This document shows, in pieces, positions 53,795-61,239 of a DNA stretch of 64,000 bases (the stretch's first letter is position 1; every line of letters begins with the position of its first letter). The notes under the pieces are model-generated. The model was not told where the DNA came from. It searched no databases and saw only the letters and a program-made list of their open reading frames with translations. A program made the translations under genes and the position numbers. The DNA comes from a bacterium (GTDB lineage Bacteria; Zixibacteria; MSB-5A5; GN15; FEB-12): assembly GCA_016708025.1 (NCBI GenBank), contig JADJGQ010000001.1:1-64000 (forward strand). Reading direction: 5' to 3'.

Positions 53795-55054
53795 ATGTCT
53801 TCACCCAAAGCTACTTTGATCATCAGCAATATAGGCCAGCTCCTGACCATGGATGGCCCGGTCCCGCGTATTGGCGCGAACATGCGCGAATTGGGGATCA
53901 TCCGAAATGCGGCGGTCGCGATCGCCGATGATACCATCATCTATGTCGGCGAACGAGCCAAGATGAAAGTCCCGCTCGCGCCGGACTGTATAGAGGTTGA
54001 TGCTGAGGGGCGTGTGGTCACTCCCGGCCTGATCGATCCGCACACCCATCCGGTCTTCTCGACCACTCGCGAAGATGAGTTTGAAATGCGGCTCCAGGGG
54101 AAAACCTATATGGAGATCGCCGCCACGGGCGGCGGGATCAGACGCTCGGTCAGGGACCTCCGTACTACTTCACAACAGGTACTCTTCGCCAAAGCGATGC
54201 GAAGGCTCGATCGGTTTATCGAGCATGGCGTCACCACTATCGAAGCGAAGTCCGGCTATGGACTTTCCACCGAATCCGAACTTAAGCAACTAGAAGTCAT
54301 TCGCGACCTGCATCACGAACATGTCATCGACCTGGTCCCGACTTTCCTCGGAGCCCATGAATTCCCTGATGAGTTCCGTGACAAAAAGGAAGCGTATGTT
54401 GATCTGGTGATCAATGAGATGCTCCCGGCGGTCGCTCAGTCTGGTCTTGCCATTTTCTCAGATATTTTCTGTGAAAAAGGAGTTTTTGATCTCGACCAGT
54501 CTTTTCGCATACAGGATGCCGCGCGTGGCTTCGGCCTCAAATTGAAATTCCATGCCGATGAACTGGTGTCGTTCGGTGGCGCCGAACTGGCCGCCTCCAT
54601 GGGCGCGGTCTCGGCCGACCATCTGGTTTATATCTCCGATTCCGGCATAAAGGCGATGGCCGATGCTAAAACTGTCGCGGTCATGCTTCCGGGAACCAGC
54701 TACTCTCTGGGACATGGTCACTATGCTCCGGCCCGCAAAATGATCGATACCGGGGTTGTGGTCTCGGTCTCGACCGACTGCAATCCAGGGTCAAACTATT
54801 CTGAATCGCTCCCGATGATCATGTCGTTCGCCGCTACCCAACTCCGCATGACCGCCGCCGAGATCTTCTCGGCTGTGACTGTCAATGCCGCCTGCGCGAT
54901 CGACATGGCCGGCGAGATCGGCATGCTTGTCCCGAACCTTCCGGCTGACCTGGTGATCTGGGATATGAACGACTATCGCGAACTCCCCTACCATTACGGC
55001 GTTAATCTGGTCTCCGCCGTGATCAAGCGCGGCCAGGTGGTGCTTCAGCGATGA
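53795..55054 (+). CDS. hutI: Imidazolonepropionase
   Basis: This is a 419-aa amidohydrolase that opens imidazolonepropionate to N-formimino-glutamate, step three of histidine degradation. Metal ligands are visible: His-x-His in GLIDPHTHPVFSTTREDEF, His in LKFHADELVSFG and Asp in STDCNPGSNYSESLP. TGGGIRRSVRDLR and EAKSGYGLSTESELKQLEV are family hallmarks. Length is typical. The stop overlaps the next gene's start by four bases (ATGA), so it is coupled to an LptE-like lipoprotein gene. Confidence 0.95.
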   Translation: MSSPKATLIISNIGQLLTMDGPVPRIGANMRELGIIRNAAVAIADDTIIYVGERAKMKVPLAPDCIEVDAEGRVVTPGLIDPHTHPVFSTTREDEFEMRLQGKTYMEIAATGGGIRRSVRDLRTTSQQVLFAKAMRRLDRFIEHGVTTIEAKSGYGLSTESELKQLEVIRDLHHEHVIDLVPTFLGAHEFPDEFRDKKEAYVDLVINEMLPAVAQSGLAIFSDIFCEKGVFDLDQSFRIQDAARGFGLKLKFHADELVSFGGAELAASMGAVSADHLVYISDSGIKAMADAKTVAVMLPGTSYSLGHGHYAPARKMIDTGVVVSVSTDCNPGSNYSESLPMIMSFAATQLRMTAAEIFSAVTVNAACAIDMAGEIGMLVPNLPADLVIWDMNDYRELPYHYGVNLVSAVIKRGQVVLQR

Positions 55055-55569
55055 TGGAACATAACCAGACCGGGCTGGGTAAACCATTCATGCGGGCTGC
55101 GCTTTTCGTTCTCCTTACCATTGGCCTGGCCGGCTGTGGCGTCTACACGCTTAATCCGGCGGGGAAGTCTGCGATAAAGTCAATCACGGTTGAGCAGATT
55201 GAGAACAAAACGACTGAGTTCGGACTCACCGACCGTCTGACTGAATTCGTTATCGATGCCTTCATTAAGGAGGGGTCGATGAAGGTTGTGCCGGAAGGGA
55301 TGGGGGATGCCTCCCTGATTGCCATTCTCAATCGCTACCAAAAACTACCGGCAAAGTTTGACGAAAATGACCAGGTTGAGGAGTATAAGATTGTGCTCGA
55401 CCTCCAGGTGACCCTGAAGAATCCGAAGGATGATTCGGAGATCTGGACCGAACATATGATCCAGGAGGGGCTCTATAACGCCAGCTCACAAACAGAAGAA
55501 GATGGCCAGCGGGCGGCAGGAAACCGGCTCGTCGAGGCTATCCTCAACCGAACCACAAAATCATGGTAA
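55051..55569 (+). CDS. LptE-like outer-membrane lipoprotein
   Basis: This is a 172-aa lipoprotein: hydrophobic segment RAALFVLLTIGLAGC with lipobox LAGC, then CGVYTLNPAGKSAIKSITVEQIENKT. This is the usual opening of LptE family proteins, which plug and assemble LptD for LPS export. EYKIVLDLQVTLKN and the end ILNRTTKSW fit. Start at 55051 (ATGA overlap with hutI) is used; ATG 55090 would give a more standard signal peptide and is a real alternative. LptD is not in the window, so the assignment rests on fold pattern. Confidence 0.65.
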   Translation: MMEHNQTGLGKPFMRAALFVLLTIGLAGCGVYTLNPAGKSAIKSITVEQIENKTTEFGLTDRLTEFVIDAFIKEGSMKVVPEGMGDASLIAILNRYQKLPAKFDENDQVEEYKIVLDLQVTLKNPKDDSEIWTEHMIQEGLYNASSQTEEDGQRAAGNRLVEAILNRTTKSW

Positions 55570-55635
55570 CCGGTACCGGCGAAAAGAGTTGACTTCGCCG
55601 GTCTATGCCGATATTATCCGAACCAGGAAGCTCAC

Positions 55636-56583
55636 ATGAAAAAGGCTATTCGCACAACAACTTACCTGCTCTTGGTCTGCGCCCTGGCTCTAGCCACGAC
55701 CGCCACTGCAGGAAATTCCAAAACCGGCACGACCGCATTCCCTTTCCTTAAGATCAACCCGGGTGCCCGGGCGGTCGCTATGGGTGGGGCATTTACCGGT
55801 CTGGCTGACGATGAAATGGCCGCCTACTACAATCCGGCCGGTCTGGCCCAGCTTGAGGGGAAGCGGTTTATCGCCGAGTACCAGAGCTATATCGCAGATA
55901 TCAATAGCGGCATGGTGGGGATAGTCCTCCCCAACTCCGCCGACCGCGCTCTGGCGATCCATATCAGCTATCTCAATTATGGTGACTTTGTCCAGACCGA
56001 TGAATTAGGGAATATCACCGGCGAGTTCGGCGGCTCGGATATGCTTTTTGGTGTCTCCTATGCCATGCGAATCAAGCCGACTATCCTGGTCGGCGCGACC
56101 GGAAAATTCATCTACGAAAGCCTGCAGGATTATTCAGCGACCGGCGCTGCGGTCGACCTCGGGGCCAAGTATGTTTCGGATCGTGATCGCTATCACCTGG
56201 GGGTGATGGTTCAAAACCTTGGCGCGCAGCTCTCCAGCCTTGGAGAAGAGAAGGATGCGCTCCCGCTGACTTTCCGTGCCGGCGGAGCGATTCGTCCGCG
56301 TGGGCTCGCGATTGTCACCAGCCTGGATATCGCCGTACCGATCGACAACGACCCATTTGTGGCGGTTGGCGCCGAGCTGTATAAATTCGACCCGGTCTTC
56401 ATTCGGATGGGCTGGAATAGCTTTGGCAGCAATTACAAGGCGGCCAACTCGGATGATAATTGGGCCGGTCTGTCACTCGGCTTTGGCATTGATCTCTGGA
56501 CCACCCAGCTCTCATATGCTTTTACTCCGGCCGCGGACCTTGGCGAAATGCATCGCATAACCTGGCAGGGGAGATTTAAATGA
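55636..56583 (+). CDS. PorV/PorQ-family outer-membrane protein
   Basis: This is a 315-aa protein with signal peptide (YLLLVCALALATTATAG). It has the family opening FPFLKINPGARAVAMGGAFT, DDEMAAYYNPAGLAQLEGKR, and barrel strands to the end (MHRITWQGRFK). It is paralogous to the PorV-type protein at 39.5 kb and closer to the YNPAGLA subtype. It probably works in surface secretion or as a barrel scaffold. It is preceded by an LptE-like gene and its stop overlaps the next lipoprotein start by four bases, so these envelope genes are coupled. Confidence 0.85.
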   Translation: MKKAIRTTTYLLLVCALALATTATAGNSKTGTTAFPFLKINPGARAVAMGGAFTGLADDEMAAYYNPAGLAQLEGKRFIAEYQSYIADINSGMVGIVLPNSADRALAIHISYLNYGDFVQTDELGNITGEFGGSDMLFGVSYAMRIKPTILVGATGKFIYESLQDYSATGAAVDLGAKYVSDRDRYHLGVMVQNLGAQLSSLGEEKDALPLTFRAGGAIRPRGLAIVTSLDIAVPIDNDPFVAVGAELYKFDPVFIRMGWNSFGSNYKAANSDDNWAGLSLGFGIDLWTTQLSYAFTPAADLGEMHRITWQGRFK

Positions 56584-57056
56584 TCAGATCACGGATGATT
56601 CGTGTCGCAATGGCGGCACTCATGGCCGCGTCGATAGTCGGCGGATGTTCTGAGTCCGGACCGACCAATCCGCGCGAGACAGTGATCGCCTTTTTTGGCG
56701 CCATGGAGAAAAATGACCAGGCAACCCTGGCCCGCCTGTTGGACCTTCCAGCGCTGATGCGCAACAAGTCCGAGGACTACGCAGTCACAGCCGATCAACC
56801 GCGCATTTTCACCAATCCGCAAGATATCCTGAATGACTTGACCAACGATGGCCTGACCAAAACCCGATGGTTCGCCATGCAGCGGATCATCAACGATGCG
56901 TTTGTCGAACCGGAGACAGCGACAGTCGAGGTCACCTTCGTGGACAAAGAACATTCCAAGGGATATCGCACCAATTTCGGACTGCACAAGGTCAATGGTA
57001 AGTGGCGTATTTACAGTTTCAAGACCTTCCAGGAGTCGGGACAGTCTGAGAACTAA
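56580..57056 (+). CDS. Lipoprotein with NTF2/SnoaL-like (DUF4878-type) domain
   Basis: This is a 158-aa lipoprotein: AMAALMAASIVGGCSESGPTN with lipobox VGGC. The mature part starts ETVIAFFGAMEKNDQATLARL and ends HKVNGKWRIYSFKTFQE. This is the helix-then-curved-sheet outline of NTF2-like domains (DUF4878, SnoaL), which often bind small ligands or act structurally at the membrane. There are no catalytic residues that I can point to. It is translationally coupled to the PorV gene upstream, and a rhodanese-like lipoprotein overlaps its end. Confidence 0.65.
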   Translation: MIRSRMIRVAMAALMAASIVGGCSESGPTNPRETVIAFFGAMEKNDQATLARLLDLPALMRNKSEDYAVTADQPRIFTNPQDILNDLTNDGLTKTRWFAMQRIINDAFVEPETATVEVTFVDKEHSKGYRTNFGLHKVNGKWRIYSFKTFQESGQSEN

Positions 57057-57477
57057 CGTTATTTTCTCGCTCGTCTGGGGGATCGCATTGCTCCTGGCGT
57101 GTAACCAGGAATCCAAGCAATCGGCCGATATGCAGAATACGAATAATTCTATCCCCGAGATCACGGTCCAGCAACTTCAGCAGAAGGCGAATAACGGAGA
57201 GCAGTTTTATCTGCTCGATGTTCGCACGTTGCCTGAATATCTGGAGGCTCATCTCAGTTTCACCGATGATCTGATCCCGCATGACTCCGTACCATCGCTC
57301 CTTCAGCGACTCCCCGCAGATAAATCGACACCGCTGTATGCGTTCTGCCGCTCCGGTAATCGGAGCGGACTGGTCACCCAGTATCTTCGCTCGATCGGTT
57401 ACACCAATGCATTTAATGTGTCCGGTGGAATTATCGCGTGGAGATCTGCGGGATATGAGACGGTCGCGGGTCAGTGA
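57046..57477 (+). CDS. Rhodanese-like lipoprotein
   Basis: This is a lipoprotein of about 143 aa with a single rhodanese domain: LLDVRTLPEYLEAHL, then active-site loop FCRSGNRSGL with the catalytic Cys, and SGGIIAWRSAGYE. The signal region RTNVIFSLVWGIALLLAC ends in a lipobox-like LLAC. No ATG, GTG or TTG gives a proper signal peptide; the best choice is CTG 57046, with GGAG 10 nt upstream, overlapping the previous gene by 11 bases. An ATG at 56995 or 56896 in the same frame would add unrelated sequence. The function would be sulfur transfer or persulfide binding in the envelope. The start is uncertain. Confidence 0.7.
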   Translation: MRTNVIFSLVWGIALLLACNQESKQSADMQNTNNSIPEITVQQLQQKANNGEQFYLLDVRTLPEYLEAHLSFTDDLIPHDSVPSLLQRLPADKSTPLYAFCRSGNRSGLVTQYLRSIGYTNAFNVSGGIIAWRSAGYETVAGQ

Positions 57478-57500
57478 TACGCTCGACTCCCCAATAAAAA

Positions 57501-57565
57501 ACTTGCCGACAGAGCCAGACGAGAAAGAGGGGATGTTCCCGCGCTGGCGTGGGATGCCGGCAAGT
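57501..57565. repeat. Nested long hairpin downstream of the rhodanese-like gene
   Basis: ACTTGCCG (57501-57508) pairs with CGGCAAGT (57558-57565); inside, GCCAG/CTGGC (57514-57518 with 57544-57548) and GGGA-TGT-TCCC (57530-57540) nest in register. An A6 run at 57496-57501 would be a U-tract leftward, but no leftward gene reads into it. The rest of the 489-bp gap (57566-57966) shows no gene or element I can support. Confidence 0.4.
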
Positions 57566-57966
57566 GATAGAAATCTACATTAATAGCAGAAAGCTGTCAA
57601 TCCTTTCAGAGATAATCTCCGGGTTCCGCACCAGATATTTTGCCTAATCTGGTCCATATTGGGCGTGAATAGCGCATCGCATTCCGCGCCCAACCGCAAT
57701 CTATCTTATTGCGATACAATACGCTAATCGGTCTGCTCTCTGTTGCCGACTTTCGTGGACTATTGTGGCTGTGTGAACGACTCTCGAATGCTCGGCCAAA
57801 AGTTAGTTTGCGTGGGGGAATATGAGTCGCCGATTCTGTTGGACAGAAGCGCCCGGGCGTTCGTCAGATATGGGCGAGGGAGCCACATTTCGCTTGTGCC
57901 GCACTCCGCCCAGGCGTATATTGGCCGCCTAGAAATTCTGACTACATAAGGTTGGGAGATAGAGAT

Positions 57967-58446
57967 ATGCGAATTCTTACCGGGTTTATGGCGCTGATGT
58001 TGGTAGCTGCCATTTACGTTGGTTGCCGCGATGATGTTATTGTCGAACCGCCGCCACCTCTTGAGGGTACCTACGAGGGTGTCTACAGGTACGAGAAGAC
58101 CGGTCAGCCGGTTCAGGAACAGCAGATCAAGTGGATCTTTACCACGACATCGTGCCTCATGGATCTCGACACAACATTACAGGCTGAAACTGATCGTAAG
58201 TTCTGTGACATTGAAGGTCGTTACATCATATCGGATGGGATTGATGTCTACGTGCCGATAGTTCCTGGTACGACTGAAGACAATTTCATGAACAGAACCC
58301 GCAAGGCCTGCAACAAGGACCTTGGCCCGTTCGGCAAATTCCAGTTGGATCAGTCGGTAGTGAATAAGGTTACGATGATTCGCAATAACGTTGCGGACAC
58401 CGCATTCCAGCGAATTCTCCTGACCAAGATCTCCGACGAATTCTAG
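57967..58446 (+). CDS. Tandem paralogous lipoprotein, copy 1
   Basis: This is a 159-aa lipoprotein of no family known to me. ATG 57967 has GGGAGA upstream; lipobox near LVAAIYVGC, then a Pro-rich stalk EPPPPLEGTYEG. The mature domain has the conserved series QQIKWIFT, CLMDLDTT, KFCDIEGRYI, GIDVYVPIVPG, TRKACNKDLGPFGKFQLDQS and TAFQRILLTKISDEF. Three Cys are conserved with copy 3. It looks like a small beta-barrel or calycin-like fold, judging from the opening LEGTYEGVYRYEKT, which is inference. It is first of three tandem copies separated by 36-38 bp, probably one operon ending at a terminator at 59.5 kb. Confidence 0.7.
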   Translation: MRILTGFMALMLVAAIYVGCRDDVIVEPPPPLEGTYEGVYRYEKTGQPVQEQQIKWIFTTTSCLMDLDTTLQAETDRKFCDIEGRYIISDGIDVYVPIVPGTTEDNFMNRTRKACNKDLGPFGKFQLDQSVVNKVTMIRNNVADTAFQRILLTKISDEF

Positions 58447-58484
58447 CGTAGAGATCGCGGGTGCGTTCCCGGGAGGGACGAGAG

Positions 58485-58961
58485 TTGCGAAAGACGTTAA
58501 TGACTATGGCGGCAGTAATTACTGCCGCCCTTTTTATTGGTTGCCCACCTACACCACCTGATGAGCCGCCACCAGTCGAAGGAAGATACTCAGGTATCTA
58601 TCTGCTCAAAAATTCAAGCCACCAGACTATTGAGCAACATATCACTTGGGTGTTTACACCCGTGGCGGTATTCATGGACCTGGACACAACCATACAACCT
58701 GAAAGCTCAAGGCAGTTCTGTGATATCGAAGGTCGCTATTTGGTCGGCGATGGCATCGATATTTACATTCCGATCGTTGCCGGTAGAGACTCGTTATCGT
58801 TCAAGAACCGTACCCAGAAGGCTTGCAACGAGACCTTAGGGCCGTTCGGCCGGTTCCAGTTGGATCAATCCGCTTTCAACAAAGTTGTCCTTTCAAGAGT
58901 CAATATAAGCGATACGTCATTTCAGAGGATCATGCTGACCAGAGTCTCAGATGAATACTAA
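58485..58961 (+). CDS. Tandem paralogous lipoprotein, copy 2
   Basis: This is a 158-aa paralogue of its neighbours. I chose TTG 58485 because GGGAGG lies 8 nt upstream and it gives RKTLMTMAAVITAALFIGC with lipobox FIGC; a GTG at 58461 would prefix eight charged residues. This copy is the most divergent: the stalk is PPTPPDEPPPVEG, and the Cys before MDLDTT is replaced (VAVFMDLDTT). The QFCDIEGRYL, GIDIYIPIVAG, KACNETLGPFGRFQLDQS and RVSDEY blocks remain. Loss of one conserved Cys suggests functional divergence within the triplet. Confidence 0.7.
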   Translation: MRKTLMTMAAVITAALFIGCPPTPPDEPPPVEGRYSGIYLLKNSSHQTIEQHITWVFTPVAVFMDLDTTIQPESSRQFCDIEGRYLVGDGIDIYIPIVAGRDSLSFKNRTQKACNETLGPFGRFQLDQSAFNKVVLSRVNISDTSFQRIMLTRVSDEY

Positions 58962-58997
58962 CTGAACCAATGTCAATTGGTATGGGAGGATTCTCAA

Positions 58998-59471
58998 ATG
59001 CGTCACCTCTGCCTGATCCTGTTTGCACTTGCTGGTATGGCTATCCTGTCAGCCTGCCGTGACAGTGTTATTGTCGAACCGCCACCACCTTTGGAAGGTA
59101 CCTACGAGGGAACCTATAGCTACGAGAAGTCCGGTCAACCGGTGGAAGAGCAAGCCATCATCTGGATATTTACTGAGAAGACCTGCCTGATGGACCTCGA
59201 CACGACCAAACAAACCGAACGTCTTTTCTGTGATATCGAGGGCCACTACATCCTATCTGATGGTGTTGACATTTATGTTCCAATAGTACCGGGTCGGGAT
59301 ACATCATCATTCCGGAATCGCACTAAAAAGTCCTGTAACGAAGACAAGGGTCCATATGGAAAATTCCAGCTTGACCAGTCGGTGCCAAATCGCGTGGTGA
59401 TGACTCGCAACAACGTTGCAGACACCGTGATCCAGCGGATCATCCTCTTCAAGATATCAGACGAATACTAG
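58998..59471 (+). CDS. Tandem paralogous lipoprotein, copy 3
   Basis: This is a 157-aa lipoprotein. ATG 58998 has GGGAGGA at good spacing (an earlier GTG/ATG at 58977 lies before that site). The signal ends AGMAILSAC. It is closer to copy 1 than to copy 2: both share C-R-D-x-VIVEPPPPLEGTYEG after the lipid Cys, CLMDLDTT, LFCDIEGHYILSDG and NNVADT. A strong terminator follows 30 bp later. Function is unknown; an outer-membrane or periplasmic ligand-binding role is possible. Confidence 0.72.
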   Translation: MRHLCLILFALAGMAILSACRDSVIVEPPPPLEGTYEGTYSYEKSGQPVEEQAIIWIFTEKTCLMDLDTTKQTERLFCDIEGHYILSDGVDIYVPIVPGRDTSSFRNRTKKSCNEDKGPYGKFQLDQSVPNRVVMTRNNVADTVIQRIILFKISDEY

Positions 59472-59500
59472 ACCTGTTCTCTCGACCGCTTTGAGTCCCG

Positions 59501-59522
59501 GAGCCCCCGGGGCTCTTTTTTT
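59501..59522 (+). terminator. intrinsic terminator after the lipoprotein triplet
   Basis: GAGCCCC (59501-59507) pairs with GGGGCTC (59509-59515), followed directly by a T7 run. The stem is short but all strong pairs at its base. Confidence 0.75.
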
Positions 59523-59652
59523 ATCACCAAATCACATTTTCACTGACAGCCCCTGTCAGTCCCGCTCCCGACATTACTCACGGGCAGGGGAAGTCCGATG
59601 GGGGAAGCGGATCTCCCCTGCCCGATTCCAGCCAGAACCGGAGGAAAATATT

Positions 59653-61191
59653 ATGCTCTCCAAAGTTGTCTCCTCGGCCACTCTCGGAGTCGAGGCGTAT
59701 CGAGTCGAAGTCGAAGCAGATATTCAGCAACAGGTGCCGCTTTTTATCACGGTCGGCCTACCCGATGGTGCTGTTCGTGAATCCAAAGAACGGGTCACTG
59801 CCGCGATCAAAAATTCGGATTTCATCTTCCCCTCGAAGCGTGTGACGATCAATCTCGCCCCGGCAGATGTGAAGAAAGAGGGGTCGGCGTTTGACCTTCC
59901 GATAGCGGTGGGAATTCTCGCCGCCACCGGGCAGATCATTCGCGAGCGGGTCGATGAGTTTGTCTTGTTGGGAGAGCTTTCTCTCGATGGCTCGCTCAAG
60001 CCGATCCCTGGTGTTCTTCCCATGACCATGAGTTTTGCATCGGGCAACGGCATCAAAGGGATTCTCGTTCCCAAAGAGAATGCCCGCGAAGCGGCTATGG
60101 CCGGCACTATCCCGGTCTACCCGATCAAGACGCTCAAAGATGCTGTGCAGTTTCTGGAGGATGAAGCATCGATCCGTCCATTCGAGGTAGATATCGCCAC
60201 TGTCTTTAATGATGCCCGTCGCTATACCGTAGATTTCGCCGATGTCAAGGGGCAGGAATCGGCGAAACGTGCACTCGAGGTTGCCGCCGCCGGAGGGCAC
60301 AATATTATCATGATCGGCCCTCCCGGTTCCGGCAAAACGATGCTCGCCCGCCGCATGCCGACTGTTCTCCCCGATATGACGATCGCCGAAGCGCTCGAAA
60401 CGACCAAAATTCACTCGGTTGCCGGACGGCTCCCGGCGAACGCGGCACTCGTCGCAACGCGCCCGTTTCGCGCGCCGCATCATACCATCTCCTATGCCGG
60501 ACTGGTCGGGGGAGGGGCGATCCCAAAACCGGGCGAGGTCTCACTGGCGCATCATGGCGTGCTCTTTCTCGATGAAATGCCTGAGTTCAAGAAAGATATC
60601 CTGGAAATGCTTCGTCAGCCGATGGAGGACAAGCAGGTCACTATCTCGCGGGCATCCTCGACACTAACCTACCCGGCGGGATTTATGCTGATCTCCGCGA
60701 TGAATCCCTGTCCCTGCGGATACTTTGGCGACCCATCGCATGAGTGCCATTGTTCGGCGGGGGATATCCAGCGATACATGTCGAAAGTCTCCGGCCCGCT
60801 TCTGGATCGGATAGATATTCATATCACGGTACCTTCGGTGAAGTTCAAGGAATTGTCGTCGGAGACGCGAGGGGAACCATCGATTCATATCCGCAAACGG
60901 GTGAACGATGCCCGGAAGATGCAGCTCGAACGATTTAAGGACGAAAAGAACATCTACTGCAACGCGCATATGGAATCATGCGATATCCGGAAATACTGCG
61001 TGATCGATGAAAAATCACAGTCGCTCTTGGCGTTGGCCATCACCAAGCAGGGGCTTTCCGCCCGTGCGTACGATCGTATTCTGAAGGTCTCGCGGACGAT
61101 TGCCGATCTGGCGGGTTCGCCGAATATCGAGATGGGGCATATCGCGGAAGCGATCCATTACCGGACGCTGGACAGGAGTCTGTGGTTGTAA
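59653..61191 (+). CDS. ComM/YifB-family Mg-chelatase-like AAA+ ATPase
   Basis: This is a 512-aa cytosolic protein. ATG 59653 has GGAGGA upstream; an earlier in-frame ATG (59491) overlaps the preceding terminator and adds 54 non-homologous residues. The N-terminal ChlI/S5-like domain begins SKVVSSATLGVEAYRVEVEA and has VGLPDGAVRESKERV. The AAA+ core has Walker A IGPPGSGKTMLARRMP, RPFRAPHHTISYAGLVGGG, Walker B GVLFLDEMPEF and the Cys cluster MNPCPCGYFGDPSHECHCS. It ends AEAIHYRTLDRSLWL. ComM is a hexameric helicase-like branch-migration factor that aids integration of DNA in natural transformation; this role is known in other bacteria. Confidence 0.93.
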   Translation: MLSKVVSSATLGVEAYRVEVEADIQQQVPLFITVGLPDGAVRESKERVTAAIKNSDFIFPSKRVTINLAPADVKKEGSAFDLPIAVGILAATGQIIRERVDEFVLLGELSLDGSLKPIPGVLPMTMSFASGNGIKGILVPKENAREAAMAGTIPVYPIKTLKDAVQFLEDEASIRPFEVDIATVFNDARRYTVDFADVKGQESAKRALEVAAAGGHNIIMIGPPGSGKTMLARRMPTVLPDMTIAEALETTKIHSVAGRLPANAALVATRPFRAPHHTISYAGLVGGGAIPKPGEVSLAHHGVLFLDEMPEFKKDILEMLRQPMEDKQVTISRASSTLTYPAGFMLISAMNPCPCGYFGDPSHECHCSAGDIQRYMSKVSGPLLDRIDIHITVPSVKFKELSSETRGEPSIHIRKRVNDARKMQLERFKDEKNIYCNAHMESCDIRKYCVIDEKSQSLLALAITKQGLSARAYDRILKVSRTIADLAGSPNIEMGHIAEAIHYRTLDRSLWL

Positions 61192-61239
61192 AGGCCTGAC
61201 CAACCGGCCGGATCGTGGCCCAACCGCAAGGTGCGGGTG

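Noticed and set aside
57743..57949. 68-codon ORF before the lipoprotein triplet
   Set aside because: It has no ribosome site, no recognisable features and an atypical start. The gap looks non-coding.
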